DNA from: Bacteroidota bacterium
Lineage (GTDB): Bacteria; Bacteroidota; Bacteroidia; UKL13-3
Direction: 5' to 3'
NCBI GenBank assembly: GCA_034439655.1
Contig: JAWXAU010000173.1
Span: forward strand, 1 to 50,889
DNA length: 50,889 nucleotides
Shown piece after piece: positions 19,599 through 28,102 of the stretch. The notes under the pieces were generated by a model that was given only the letters and a program-made list of their open reading frames with translations, did no database searches and was not told where the DNA came from. How positions within the stretch are numbered: position 1 is the stretch's first letter; every line of letters starts with the position of its first letter. Made by a program: the position numbers and the translations under genes.

Positions 19599-20165
19599 AT
19601 GAAAATAAATCTCATAGCAGAACATCTTAACGGATTGAAAGTAATTCAACCAGATGTATTCGACGACGACAGGGGATTCTTTATGGAAGTATTCCGTACC
19701 GATGAATTTGAAAAATTGGGAATCCCTACCAATTTTGTGCAAGATAATCATTCACGATCTGGCAAAAATGTGCTACGGGGTGTCCATTTCCAATGGGAAC
19801 CACCGATGGGAAAAATTATGCGTGTAACCTATGGTGAAGCATTTTTGGTGGCAGTTGATATCAGAAAAGGTTCGCCTAGCCTAGGGCAATGGCATGGAGA
19901 AATTGTTTCATCACAAAACAAGAAACAAGTTTGGGCTCCTGCTGGATTTGCCCGTGGTTTTTGTGTGTTAAGTGAAGCTGCAGAAATTCAATATAAATGC
20001 ACCGGGCTCTATAATAAAAATGCGGAATCTGGCATACAATGGAACGACCCAGCAATTGGTATCAAATGGCCCATTAGCAATCCGCAACTTTCAGAAAAGG
20101 ATAAAACTGCACAAACATTGGAGCAGTGGCTATCAAGCAATTTGTCGGGCAATTTCAGATATTAA
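19599..20165 (+). CDS. rfbC: dTDP-4-dehydrorhamnose 3,5-epimerase
   Basis: This 188-residue cupin-fold epimerase acts on dTDP-4-keto-6-deoxyglucose in dTDP-L-rhamnose synthesis. Diagnostic motifs are DDRGFFME (23-30), QDNHSRSGKNVLRGVHFQ (48-65) with the catalytic His63, and WAPAGFARGFCVLS (112-125); a conserved Tyr lies in CTGLY (138). It follows the glycosyltransferase by 17 bases and sits 11 bases before the epimerase gene. The rmlA and rmlB partners are not in the window. Confidence 0.95.
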   Translation: MKINLIAEHLNGLKVIQPDVFDDDRGFFMEVFRTDEFEKLGIPTNFVQDNHSRSGKNVLRGVHFQWEPPMGKIMRVTYGEAFLVAVDIRKGSPSLGQWHGEIVSSQNKKQVWAPAGFARGFCVLSEAAEIQYKCTGLYNKNAESGIQWNDPAIGIKWPISNPQLSEKDKTAQTLEQWLSSNLSGNFRY

Positions 20166-20176
20166 TATATATAGTA

Positions 20177-21148
20177 ATGACTAAGAAAAAAATTTTTATT
20201 GCAGGAGGTTCTGGCTTTGTCGGAGCCGTATTATCTCCCTATCTTCATCATGCAGGATATGATATTACCATTGCCGATACATGCTGGTTTGGCGAACATG
20301 CACCTCGTGGAATTACCTTAATGAAACTAGATCTGTTTGATTTAAAAATTGAACAATTGAAAGGATATGATACGGTGATATTTTTAGCAGGTTTATCAAA
20401 CGACCCTATGGCCGAATATGCACCATCAGGTAATTTCATATATAATACTGCACTACCAGCATATATAGGTTTTATAGCCCGTGAAGCTGGAGTAAAAAGA
20501 GTGATATTTGCCAGTTCGTGTTCAGTATACGGCTATACACATAATAAGACATATACAGAAATTGATGAGGCGGTTTGCAACTATCCTTATGGCGTTTCAA
20601 AACTTCAAGGTGAATGTGTATTAACGTCGTTGCAGACTGAAGATTTTTCTGTTATATGTTTGCGGCAAGGCACTATTAGTGGATACAGCCCTAGAATGAG
20701 ATTGGATCTAGCGATCAATACTATGATGAAAAATGCGATGTTGAAACATGAGATTACGGTTTCAAATCCTAAAATTTGGCGACCCATTCTCGGCTTGAAA
20801 GACCTGTGTAAGGCTTATCACTTGGCTATAGACAGCAAGCCTAGTATCAATGGTATTTTCAATATCGCTTCGTTTAACAATACAATTGGGGAGCTTGCCC
20901 AACAGCTAAAAAATATACTAGAAAAAAAGTATAACACGCTTATAAAGATAACCGATAAGAATATACAAGACTATCGAAACTATAAAGTAAGTTGGCAAAA
21001 GGCACAAGAGGTCTTATGGTATAATCCAGCACAAACTGAAGCAGATATTATTGAAGATTTGCTTGAAAACATTGACAAGTTTAATGATTTTAAAAATCCG
21101 AAGTATTATAATATAGAAGTTTTCAAAAATATTAAAACCAAATACTAA
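20177..21148 (+). CDS. NAD-dependent sugar epimerase/dehydratase (extended SDR)
   Basis: This 323-residue Rossmann-fold enzyme has the NAD(P) motif GGSGFVG near residues 8-14, the catalytic SSCSVYGY segment and YxxxK as YPYGVSK. I chose the ATG at 20177, because the upstream in-frame start at 20126 would overlap rfbC by 40 bases and add 17 residues before the Rossmann strand. It likely modifies a nucleotide sugar, working with the neighbouring rfbC and rmlD-like genes. The exact reaction (epimerase, dehydratase or reductase) cannot be assigned from sequence alone. Confidence 0.85.
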   Translation: MTKKKIFIAGGSGFVGAVLSPYLHHAGYDITIADTCWFGEHAPRGITLMKLDLFDLKIEQLKGYDTVIFLAGLSNDPMAEYAPSGNFIYNTALPAYIGFIAREAGVKRVIFASSCSVYGYTHNKTYTEIDEAVCNYPYGVSKLQGECVLTSLQTEDFSVICLRQGTISGYSPRMRLDLAINTMMKNAMLKHEITVSNPKIWRPILGLKDLCKAYHLAIDSKPSINGIFNIASFNNTIGELAQQLKNILEKKYNTLIKITDKNIQDYRNYKVSWQKAQEVLWYNPAQTEADIIEDLLENIDKFNDFKNPKYYNIEVFKNIKTKY

Positions 21149-21151
21149 AGT

Positions 21152-22012
21152 ATGAAAGTACTAGTTTTAGGAGCAAATGGACAATTGGGTAATGATATAG
21201 TTTCGGCATTTGAAAAGGAGCATGAGGTTATAGGAATTACCCATGATGATATCGATATCGGAAATTTATCAGATATACATCAATTACTGTTAGAAAAAAA
21301 GCCTAATATATTAATAAACACTACAGCCTTTCACCATGTGGAACTTTGTGAGCAAAGCCCAGAAACTGCTGAACTTGTTAATGCGATAGCTGTAGGATTT
21401 ATGGCAAATATATGCAAGATGTTGCATATAAAATTTGTACATTTCAGCACAGATTATGTATTTGATGGCGAAAAAAAAACACCTTATGTTGAAACTGATT
21501 TTGCAAGTCCCGTTAATGTATATGGTAAATCAAAACTTCATGGTGAGAAACTAATTTTAGAAAATAATCCCAATGCACTTATTATAAGAATTTCTGCTAT
21601 ATATGGTCAACATGCCTGTAGGGCAAAGAAGGGTTTGAATTTTATACAATTGATGCTGAAACTTGCTCAGGAAAAGGGCGAAGTAAAAGTGGTTGACGAT
21701 GAATTTGTATCACCTACCAGCACTAAAAATGTAGTGCAACAAGTAGCACTAACTCTCAAATCGGATATCAATGGTATTGTACATGCTACGTCAGAAGGAC
21801 AGTGCTCGTGGTATGAATTTGCTGAAGAAATATTTAAATATACCCATACAAAAGTAAATCTATACAAAGGCAGTTCATCAGATTTTCCTGCTAAAGTAAA
21901 TAGACCAAAATATTCAGTACTTCAAAATGACGTGCTACATAAAAATAATATCAACATCATGCTTCCATGGAAAGACGCTTTGCACCAATATCTTGACGAA
22001 ATTAAAAAATAA
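21152..22012 (+). CDS. rmlD: dTDP-4-dehydrorhamnose reductase (RmlD-like)
   Basis: This 286-residue SDR enzyme has an N-terminal GANGQLG nucleotide-binding motif (7-13), STDYVFDG (about 98-105) and YGKSK (about 123-127), all typical of RmlD. It would reduce dTDP-4-keto-L-rhamnose to dTDP-L-rhamnose using NAD(P)H. It lies 3 bases after the epimerase, in one operon with rfbC. A related sugar reductase is possible because rmlA and rmlB are not adjacent. Confidence 0.88.
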   Translation: MKVLVLGANGQLGNDIVSAFEKEHEVIGITHDDIDIGNLSDIHQLLLEKKPNILINTTAFHHVELCEQSPETAELVNAIAVGFMANICKMLHIKFVHFSTDYVFDGEKKTPYVETDFASPVNVYGKSKLHGEKLILENNPNALIIRISAIYGQHACRAKKGLNFIQLMLKLAQEKGEVKVVDDEFVSPTSTKNVVQQVALTLKSDINGIVHATSEGQCSWYEFAEEIFKYTHTKVNLYKGSSSDFPAKVNRPKYSVLQNDVLHKNNINIMLPWKDALHQYLDEIKK

Positions 22013-22021
22013 ATAATATAT

Positions 22022-23398
22022 ATGTCATTCAAAACAATAATAGAACCATTTAAAATAAAATCAGTCGAGCCCATTTTAATGAGCACTAAGATTGAACGAA
22101 AAAAATATTTAGAAATTGCCCATTATAATACATTCCTTTTAAAGAGTGAACAAGTAATCATTGACCTGCTCACTGATAGCGGCACCTCTGCAATGAGCAA
22201 TGAACAGTGGGCTGCCATGATGCGTGGCGACGAATCGTACGCAGGGGCTAAAAGTTGGGAACGATTTTATAATGCTGTTTTCGAACTCACAAATTTTCAA
22301 TATATACTACCTACACATCAGGGAAGAGCTGCTGAAAGAATATTATATAGTTTCTTGGGTGGAAAGGGGAAAGTATTTATAAGTAATACCCATTTCGACA
22401 CTACCCGTGCAAATATTGAATTTAGTGGTGCTACGGCAATCGATATTGCAATCGGCGATTCAAAATTACATGAAGTGTATCATCCATTCAAAGGGAATAT
22501 AGATATAGAAAAACTCGAAAAAGCAATTATAGAGCATGGGCCACAAAGTATAGGAGCTGTTATATTAACCGTTACAAATAACAGTGGTGGCGGGCAACCT
22601 GTGAGTATGTTAAATGCAAGAGCAGCATCAGAGATTTGTAAAAAATATAAAGTATTATATATAATTGATTGTTGTCGAATTGCTGAAAATAGTTATTTTA
22701 TAAAGCACAGAGAAGGTGGTTTTGAAAATTATACTTATAAAGAAATTGCCCAGCAAATGTTTTCACTAGCCGATGGTTGTATCATGAGTGCAAAAAAAGA
22801 TGCATTGGTAAACATGGGTGGTTTTCTTGCTCTCAAAGATGAGAAGATAGCCCAAGCGTGTACTAATTTGCTAATTATTACAGAAGGATTCACAACTTAT
22901 GGTGGATTAAGCGGACGTGATATGGAAGCCATTGCAGTGGGATTGAATGAAGTTTTTGATAAGGATTATTTATATTATCGTATTAAAAGTACGGAATACC
23001 TTGGCGAGAAATTAAAAGAAAGAGGTGTGCCAGTAATGTATCCAATTGGAGGACATGCAGTTTATATTGATTCTGCAAAGCTATATAATCATATTCCGCT
23101 TAACCAATATCCTGGACAAGCATTGGTATGCGAATTATATTTACTTGGCGGAATTAGGTGCGTAGAAGTGGGATCGGTGATGTTTGGAAAATATGATGAA
23201 CATGGCGAATTAATTCCTGCAGCTATGGAACTGGTGCGGCTGGCAATTCCACGAAGGGTTTATACCCAAAGCCATATCGATTATGTAATAGAAGTATTTG
23301 ACGAGGTGATGAAGAATAAATCAAATACCAAAGGATATAAGATTATATATGAAACCGAACTTCTTCGGCATTTTACAGCCCATTTCGAAAAACTATAA
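22022..23398 (+). CDS. tnaA: Tryptophanase (tryptophan indole-lyase)
   Basis: This 458-residue PLP enzyme splits L-tryptophan into indole, pyruvate and ammonia. It carries the family stretch SAKKDALVNMGG, in which Lys259 (second Lys of the pair) should bind PLP. It also shows GDESYAGAKSW near the N-terminus, THQGRAAE, and TEGFTTYGGLSGRDMEA. Tyrosine phenol-lyase is the close alternative. It lies 9 bases after the rmlD-like gene, so it may be co-transcribed with the sugar genes, though the functions are unrelated. No tnaC-like leader is seen. Confidence 0.92.
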   Translation: MSFKTIIEPFKIKSVEPILMSTKIERKKYLEIAHYNTFLLKSEQVIIDLLTDSGTSAMSNEQWAAMMRGDESYAGAKSWERFYNAVFELTNFQYILPTHQGRAAERILYSFLGGKGKVFISNTHFDTTRANIEFSGATAIDIAIGDSKLHEVYHPFKGNIDIEKLEKAIIEHGPQSIGAVILTVTNNSGGGQPVSMLNARAASEICKKYKVLYIIDCCRIAENSYFIKHREGGFENYTYKEIAQQMFSLADGCIMSAKKDALVNMGGFLALKDEKIAQACTNLLIITEGFTTYGGLSGRDMEAIAVGLNEVFDKDYLYYRIKSTEYLGEKLKERGVPVMYPIGGHAVYIDSAKLYNHIPLNQYPGQALVCELYLLGGIRCVEVGSVMFGKYDEHGELIPAAMELVRLAIPRRVYTQSHIDYVIEVFDEVMKNKSNTKGYKIIYETELLRHFTAHFEKL

Positions 23399-23409
23399 TA
23401 GTCTACTTA

Positions 23410-24360
23410 TTATTTAGTCGTAAATGATTTTTCTAGTTGTATAGCTTTGGGAAATAATATATTATTTTCTAAATGTATATGCAAATGCAAATCATCTTCA
23501 AATGCTTTAAGTATTTTATAAAATAAAGTATAAGTGGCACATGCATCATTGGGGAGCTCGTAGTGGTTTGACAATACATTGATTTGTTCAAAATACTTAC
23601 CTACTACCTCGTGCTCCATTTCCATCATATTGATGGGGTTTTGCACACTGCCCAATCCTTGTATTTTGGCTTTTTGATTTTGTGCCAAATCTTTAATATA
23701 GGGGAACAAAATCACTTCTTCTTTTTTAAGATGATTGGTGAGTTCATTAATCACATCATATACCAATTGTTGAATTTTAATAAGTTCTGGATGCTCATTA
23801 CCGTGTACACAAACAACTTTTTCAGCATATTGTATTAAATCAGGGATGGTCTTTTTAATATAGGAATGATGCGTATTTACTATATAGTCTACTAAAAAAT
23901 CTAAACTCCATTCATTATAGGGCAGCTCCCTCCCATTTGTGTAATCTTCTATATTTTGTATCTCATTTTCTATTTGTAAAATATCTAAGCCTTTTTCTAC
24001 ACATATTTCTTTCAATTGTTTTTTACCGCCACAACAAAAGTCTATCCCATACTTCGAAAATATTTTTGCTTTTCTGTAATCGTTAGCCGCAATTTCCCCA
24101 ACAGTTTCTTGTATGTCTGCCAAATTTCGTTTGGTAATTTTCACTTCCCAATATCGAGGACCGTTTAATAAATAGTCCCATGTGAAACTATTCCCTCTCT
24201 CTGCAATCAATTGATAGTAGAGAGGTTTGGGGTCATGGTCGTTGTGAATTATTAAGCTTTCGCCTTGTTTAAGTGTATCATATTTTTTGAAAATAGTAGC
24301 ATGTTTTATTTGAGGAGGCAGGATAGTTACGTCCAAAACCGAAGAATTTGATTGTTCCAT
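23410..24360 (-). CDS. ric: Iron-sulfur cluster repair di-iron protein (Ric/ScdA/YtfE) with N-terminal DUF2249
   Basis: This 316-residue protein repairs Fe-S clusters damaged by NO or oxidants. A DUF2249 domain occupies about 10-80. A ScdA_N domain follows with the GIDFCCGG signature, then a hemerythrin-like domain with the His/Glu ligand pattern NTHHSY, HGNEHPEL, HLKKEEVILFPY, EMEHE and HIHLENNILFP. I chose the ATG at 24360. The upstream one at 24393 would lie inside a palindrome and adds 11 residues before the first conserved region. It is convergent with tnaA and fits the NO theme of the nor and nos genes. Confidence 0.93.
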   Translation of the reverse strand: MEQSNSSVLDVTILPPQIKHATIFKKYDTLKQGESLIIHNDHDPKPLYYQLIAERGNSFTWDYLLNGPRYWEVKITKRNLADIQETVGEIAANDYRKAKIFSKYGIDFCCGGKKQLKEICVEKGLDILQIENEIQNIEDYTNGRELPYNEWSLDFLVDYIVNTHHSYIKKTIPDLIQYAEKVVCVHGNEHPELIKIQQLVYDVINELTNHLKKEEVILFPYIKDLAQNQKAKIQGLGSVQNPINMMEMEHEVVGKYFEQINVLSNHYELPNDACATYTLFYKILKAFEDDLHLHIHLENNILFPKAIQLEKSFTTK

Positions 24361-24383
24361 TTTTATAAATTTTCTTAAAACAG

Positions 24384-24399
24384 TTATCACCAATGATAA
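24384..24399. promoter_or_regulatory. Perfect palindrome upstream of ric
   Basis: TTATCA-CCAA-TGATAA is a perfect inverted repeat with 6-base arms and a 4-base spacer, 24 bases upstream of the ric start. It lies just downstream of the putative -7 element, so it would cover the transcription start, as a repressor operator would. Its half-sites face the opposite way from FNR boxes. Confidence 0.45.
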
Positions 24400-24409
24400 T
24401 ACTATCTCA

Positions 24410-24417
24410 CAAAATTA
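24410..24417 (-). promoter_or_regulatory. Putative -7 promoter element of ric
   Basis: The minus strand reads TAATTTTG, matching TAnnTTTG. The same octamer is found before the mbnP-like gene and the Crp/Fnr gene. No convincing -33 element is seen. Confidence 0.4.
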
Positions 24418-24620
24418 GCATACTATATAGGGTATAATTTATGCGTCCAATCACATTTATAAAATGAAATTTGTCAAAATTTCAATTAGTTGAAATGGGA
24501 TATAGATGCTTGCATGTACTCACTTAGTTTTGGCTAGAAACGGCACCAATCGTGAGGTTGTAGGACTAGTTTAGCAAGGCAACTAATGGTATTTAGATTT
24601 TTGCATTTTCATTTTAGTAT

Positions 24621-25067
24621 TTATTTAGTAAGTTCAAACGGTTTGCAAATTTTAGACTGAAAATCTATATTTCCCTGCCAACATAAAATGTTATTATCAT
24701 CGATAATTTTATAGGTATAATTTCTTGTTCCCCTCATTCCGCCACAGTATTTGCGGGCGGTTATCATGCCTGATTGATTACAAGCAGGAATTGTATTTGT
24801 ATAATTGTTAGCCTGACAAGTTCCCGCCAAGGTACCATCAACATATATAGAAAGTGTTTTGCTCCCGTTTGCAATTAAATTGTCGGAAGCTGCTTTGGCA
24901 AACCAAAATGTAACTGAACCATCGTAGGTGCAAGTGCCATTATCTTTTTTTACCGTTGATGAATAATTGCTGGCACTGCTATCCATACATCCCGATCTGT
25001 GACAACTTGAAAGCGAAAGTGTGATACCGCATATCAGACTTAGATTTAATAAAAATATATATTTCAT
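24621..25067 (-). CDS. Hypothetical Cys-rich lipoprotein
   Basis: This 148-residue protein has a signal peptide and lipobox ending LSLSSC. After it comes the Bacteroidota motif GCMDSSASNY followed by NGTCTY, a Cys-containing segment usually seen in surface proteins. The rest includes several more cysteines (GTCQ, PACN, YCGG, LCWQ, ICKP), which would suit disulfides. I chose the ATG at 25067 because it starts a clean signal peptide; the longer frame from 25133 adds 22 residues that do not look like one. Function unknown. It follows the CopA-CopB fusion gene in the same direction, separated by a 187-base gap. Confidence 0.7.
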   Translation of the reverse strand: MKYIFLLNLSLICGITLSLSSCHRSGCMDSSASNYSSTVKKDNGTCTYDGSVTFWFAKAASDNLIANGSKTLSIYVDGTLAGTCQANNYTNTIPACNQSGMITARKYCGGMRGTRNYTYKIIDDNNILCWQGNIDFQSKICKPFELTK

Positions 25068-25109
25068 TATGCTTTTTTTAAGTTTTACAAAATATTCTAA
25101 ATTGAGTTG

Positions 25110-25118
25110 CAAAAGTGA
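25110..25118 (-). promoter_or_regulatory. Putative promoter element upstream of the Cys-rich lipoprotein
   Basis: The minus strand carries TCACTTTTGCA (starting at 25118), which is identical to an 11-mer upstream of the Cys-rich copper protein gene at 30111-30119. It resembles a -7 element with one mismatch (CACTTTTG against TAnnTTTG). Confidence 0.3.
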
Positions 25119-25254
25119 ACCAATTAAACTCATTATATTTTAAATAAGTTTAAAAATATATTATATAATCCTCACCTTTACATTACAAAGGTCATAGAGA
25201 TTGCATTACAATAGATATGATTTTTATCAGTTTAACAACTGATTGTTAATAGGT

Positions 25255-27495
25255 TTAGTAGGTAACATTAACTCCTGCACCAAAGCCCATATCACTATCG
25301 TAGTGTGTTCTGATAGCGATATTTTTATTGGCTACATATTGTATACCTATCATATACTCTTTGTCGGTATTTAGCATAAAATGCATTCGCAATCGCTTTG
25401 AAATGGGGATATCGTCTCGCTTAATTTGTATAAGAAATGTGCCGTCTGAGAAAATTTCTGATTCTAATTTTACCAGCATTGGCAAAGTATATTCTACTCC
25501 CACGGAAAACGCTTGCCGTGTGTCTTTTGAATTGGTTTGCCCGAAGATGTTTTTTTCTTGAAAATTTAATTGTCGATCATGTTTGCGATAACGAAAATCG
25601 TAACCAACAAATGGCATAAACCATTGCATTCTGCCTATATATCTTCCCAAATGATTCTCAATTTCATATCCATGATAATTGTGATAGCCCAAACGCCATT
25701 CAGTGCTTAATTGCCAGCGGGTATTTGAATACATGGCCATTCCATCATTACCATTTGTGGCAAAATCGTTTTCAAACATTAAATGGAATTTTCTGTCGTC
25801 GGCAAATAGTTTTCGTTTTGCCAATTTCGGATTTGGAATTTCGGGATTAGCGGGTTGATTTTCATAAGTAAAAACCCTTCCCATTCCCGCCATCATGTGA
25901 TATAATATATGACAATGAAAAAACCAATCTCCATATACATTCGCATTAAACTCTAAGGTATCAGTTTCCATGGGCATAATGTCCACTATATTTTTGAGCG
26001 GAGCATATTCTTCTTGTCCGTTTAGTAAACGAAAGTCGTGTCCGTGTAAGTGCATCGGGTGTCGCATCATAGAGCCATTATATATTACAATGCGGACATT
26101 TTCCCCTTTATGAATTAATATTTTATCTGTTTCAGAAACCACTTTATTATCGATACTCCACACATATCTATTCATATTCCCACTCAATTTAAAATATAAT
26201 GTTTTAATTGTGGTATCAGGCAAGCTACTTTTTGTAGTAGATTTTAACATCGCATAATTCAGCGTAACTATATCAGAAAGTTTATTACTATTATATTTAT
26301 TCTCGTTTATTTTCATTCCCGTCTTTTCTTTCTGGTAAGCACCCGTAATTTCGGGGTACATCACCACATTCATATCCATTTGATTTAAGCTCATCTGCAT
26401 GCCCATATCATCGAGACTGCCATCCATTTTCATCATCCCATTCATCATTTTCATTCCTTCAAAATATTTTAGTTTGGGCAAGGGAGTTGCTAATTTCTTA
26501 ATTCCATTTCCCAACCATAATGAAGTTGTTTTTATTCTATCTTCCGAAGTCGCTAAAAATTCATAGGCTATATTATCACTGGGAATGGTTAATATAATAT
26601 CATAGGTTTCAGAAACCGCTATGATTAATCTATCTACTTCCACAGGTTCCACATCATTGCCATCATTGGCCACCACGGTTATTTTGCCACCTGAATAAGA
26701 TAACCAAAAATAAGTGGATGCACCTCCATTTGAAACACGCAATCTTACTTTGTCACCCGACTTAAATTGTGAAAGTTGACTCTCATTTTTTCCATTGATT
26801 AAAAATCTATCATAATATACATCACTCACGTCCATGGCGTTCATTCGCTTCCATTCATTAGTGACCTTTGTTTTCAAATAACCTTTTTGTATTGCTTCGA
26901 AATAACTTTGTGTGGTTCCCTTTTGTATTGCAAACCAATCGTTGGCATTATGCAATCGGCGGTGCACTTGAGCGGGTTTCATATTGGTCCACTCACTTAG
27001 TATTATGGGTATACCTGGCAAATCATCAATGCCTTTTCTATATAATGGTGAATTATTTCGCTTCAATAAAATCAGGGAACCATACATTCCTATTTGTTCT
27101 TGCAATTGCGTATGACTATGATACCAATGTGTGCCATGTTGTATAATTGGAAATCTATATAAATGCGTACTATGAGCTTTGATTGGCATTTGGGTTAGAT
27201 TGGGAACTCCATCATACTGATTGGGTAAAAATATACCATGCCAGTGCAATGATGTTTCTTCGTCCATTTCATTATGAACCAATATTTCTGCGGTATCTCC
27301 TTCTGTAAAAGTGAGCGTAGGCATTGGGATTTGACCATTTACAGCAATGGCTCTTTTAATAATTCCAGCAAAATTTACAGTAGTATCACGAATATATAAA
27401 TCATAATGCACTATTTTTTGAGCAAAGGAATTTTGAGCCCGTACAATTATGATTAAAACGAAAATTATCTTTATTAATTTATATTTTTCCAACAT
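25255..27495 (-). CDS. copA: Multicopper oxidase fused to a CopB-like outer-membrane domain (CopA-CopB)
   Basis: This 746-residue protein combines a PcoA/CopA-type multicopper oxidase with a C-terminal CopB-like beta-barrel region. Copper ligands are seen in HWHG (84-87), HWYHSH (123-128), HPMHLHGH (479-486) and HCHILYHMMAGM (527-538). A Met-rich insert (about 340-375) carries GMKMMNGMM and similar runs, as in copper-resistance oxidases. From about 556 to the end it resembles CopB, with aromatic alternating strands and ending VNVTY. CopA oxidises Cu(I) and binds copper in the periplasm; CopB is its outer-membrane partner. A signal peptide is at about 1-25. The gene is monocistronic or followed by the Cys-rich lipoprotein gene. 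Confidence 0.9.
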   Translation of the reverse strand: MLEKYKLIKIIFVLIIIVRAQNSFAQKIVHYDLYIRDTTVNFAGIIKRAIAVNGQIPMPTLTFTEGDTAEILVHNEMDEETSLHWHGIFLPNQYDGVPNLTQMPIKAHSTHLYRFPIIQHGTHWYHSHTQLQEQIGMYGSLILLKRNNSPLYRKGIDDLPGIPIILSEWTNMKPAQVHRRLHNANDWFAIQKGTTQSYFEAIQKGYLKTKVTNEWKRMNAMDVSDVYYDRFLINGKNESQLSQFKSGDKVRLRVSNGGASTYFWLSYSGGKITVVANDGNDVEPVEVDRLIIAVSETYDIILTIPSDNIAYEFLATSEDRIKTTSLWLGNGIKKLATPLPKLKYFEGMKMMNGMMKMDGSLDDMGMQMSLNQMDMNVVMYPEITGAYQKEKTGMKINENKYNSNKLSDIVTLNYAMLKSTTKSSLPDTTIKTLYFKLSGNMNRYVWSIDNKVVSETDKILIHKGENVRIVIYNGSMMRHPMHLHGHDFRLLNGQEEYAPLKNIVDIMPMETDTLEFNANVYGDWFFHCHILYHMMAGMGRVFTYENQPANPEIPNPKLAKRKLFADDRKFHLMFENDFATNGNDGMAMYSNTRWQLSTEWRLGYHNYHGYEIENHLGRYIGRMQWFMPFVGYDFRYRKHDRQLNFQEKNIFGQTNSKDTRQAFSVGVEYTLPMLVKLESEIFSDGTFLIQIKRDDIPISKRLRMHFMLNTDKEYMIGIQYVANKNIAIRTHYDSDMGFGAGVNVTY

Positions 27496-27664
27496 AATGA
27501 TTTTACTTTTAATATTTTTTGCACGATTGCCCTTTCTTATAATTTCGACATATCAGTGGTCAAGAGAGTCAACGGAATTCTCGACCTAATTAAGTATACA
27601 AGTCCGAAAAATACAAATAATACCGAAACTCAATATATAATAGTCCAAAGGGAAGGCACTAATT

Positions 27665-27710
27665 CCCCGCATCCCGATAATTATCATGATTAAGCGGGGC
27701 TTTCGGGATG
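27665..27710. repeat. GC-rich interleaved inverted-repeat element 1
   Basis: CCCCGC (27665-27670) pairs with GCGGGG (27694-27699), while CATCCCGA (27670-27677) pairs with TCGGGATG (27703-27710). The two pairings cross, so they form either a pseudoknot-like fold or two mutually exclusive hairpins. The segment 27694-27708 matches 14 of 15 bases of 13842-13856, which shows that it is a dispersed repeat. Confidence 0.6.
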
Positions 27711-27726
27711 TAGTTCGGCATTACCA

Positions 27727-27770
27727 TTCTCCAAACTAAATCCGACACAGGCGGAGAACTATTTTAGTTT
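27727..27770. repeat. Interleaved inverted-repeat element 2, same layout as element 1
   Basis: TTCTCC (27727-27732) pairs with GGAGAA (27753-27758), and AAACTAAA (27733-27740) pairs with TTTAGTTT (27763-27770). The order of arms and the spacing (12 bases, then 4) copy element 1 (16 bases, then 3), although the sequences are unrelated. Confidence 0.5.
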
Positions 27771-28102
27771 AAGAATTAGTCTTATTTTTTCATATTCCTA
27801 TGATGTTGGTATTTCTATCCCGATAAAGTTCAAAAGTCATTTAGATTCTTTTTAAAACTTTTTGACTTGTTTCACATTTCACAGAAAACCAAATTGAACC
27901 CGATAATTCTTTTTTTCATTTGAATTGTGTATAGTGAAAACTTCAATTAGGGCTATCTTTTAATTTGCCTACTAAATTATACACTTTCCCCCAAGGTTTT
28001 TATTAATGCTTGCTTTTTGATTGCATTTTCATAAAATTTCTTAATCAAAAAACAAGATTGCTAATTATACAACCTTGCTATTTTATTTGAATAAAAAAAA
28101 CT

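Larger units (their letters stand above)
27496..28102. other. 607-base intergenic region with two interleaved inverted-repeat elements
   Basis: I see no gene here. The region separates the CopA-CopB gene from the Met-rich lipoprotein gene, both on the minus strand. It holds two structured elements (27665-27710 and 27727-27770, listed separately) and several isolated CCCGATA motifs (about 27812 and 27899). The part nearest the CopA-CopB start (27496-27600) should contain its promoter, but I find no clear TAnnTTTG. Confidence 0.5.

Noticed and set aside
20126-20176. Longer start of the sugar epimerase
   Set aside because: It overlaps rfbC by 40 bases and adds 17 residues before the Rossmann strand; the ATG at 20177 fits the family.
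22022-23398. Tyrosine phenol-lyase instead of tryptophanase
   Set aside because: The families are close, but the motif stretch around the PLP lysine reads more like tryptophanase; the alternative is noted, not excluded.
24384-24399. Palindrome before ric considered as an FNR box
   Set aside because: FNR boxes read TGAT-N4-ATCA; this one reads ATCA-N4-TGAT, so the half-sites point the other way.
27665-27710. Classical H-type pseudoknot
   Set aside because: The crossing arms abut with no loop between them and the central loop is long, so alternative hairpins are more likely than a compact pseudoknot.
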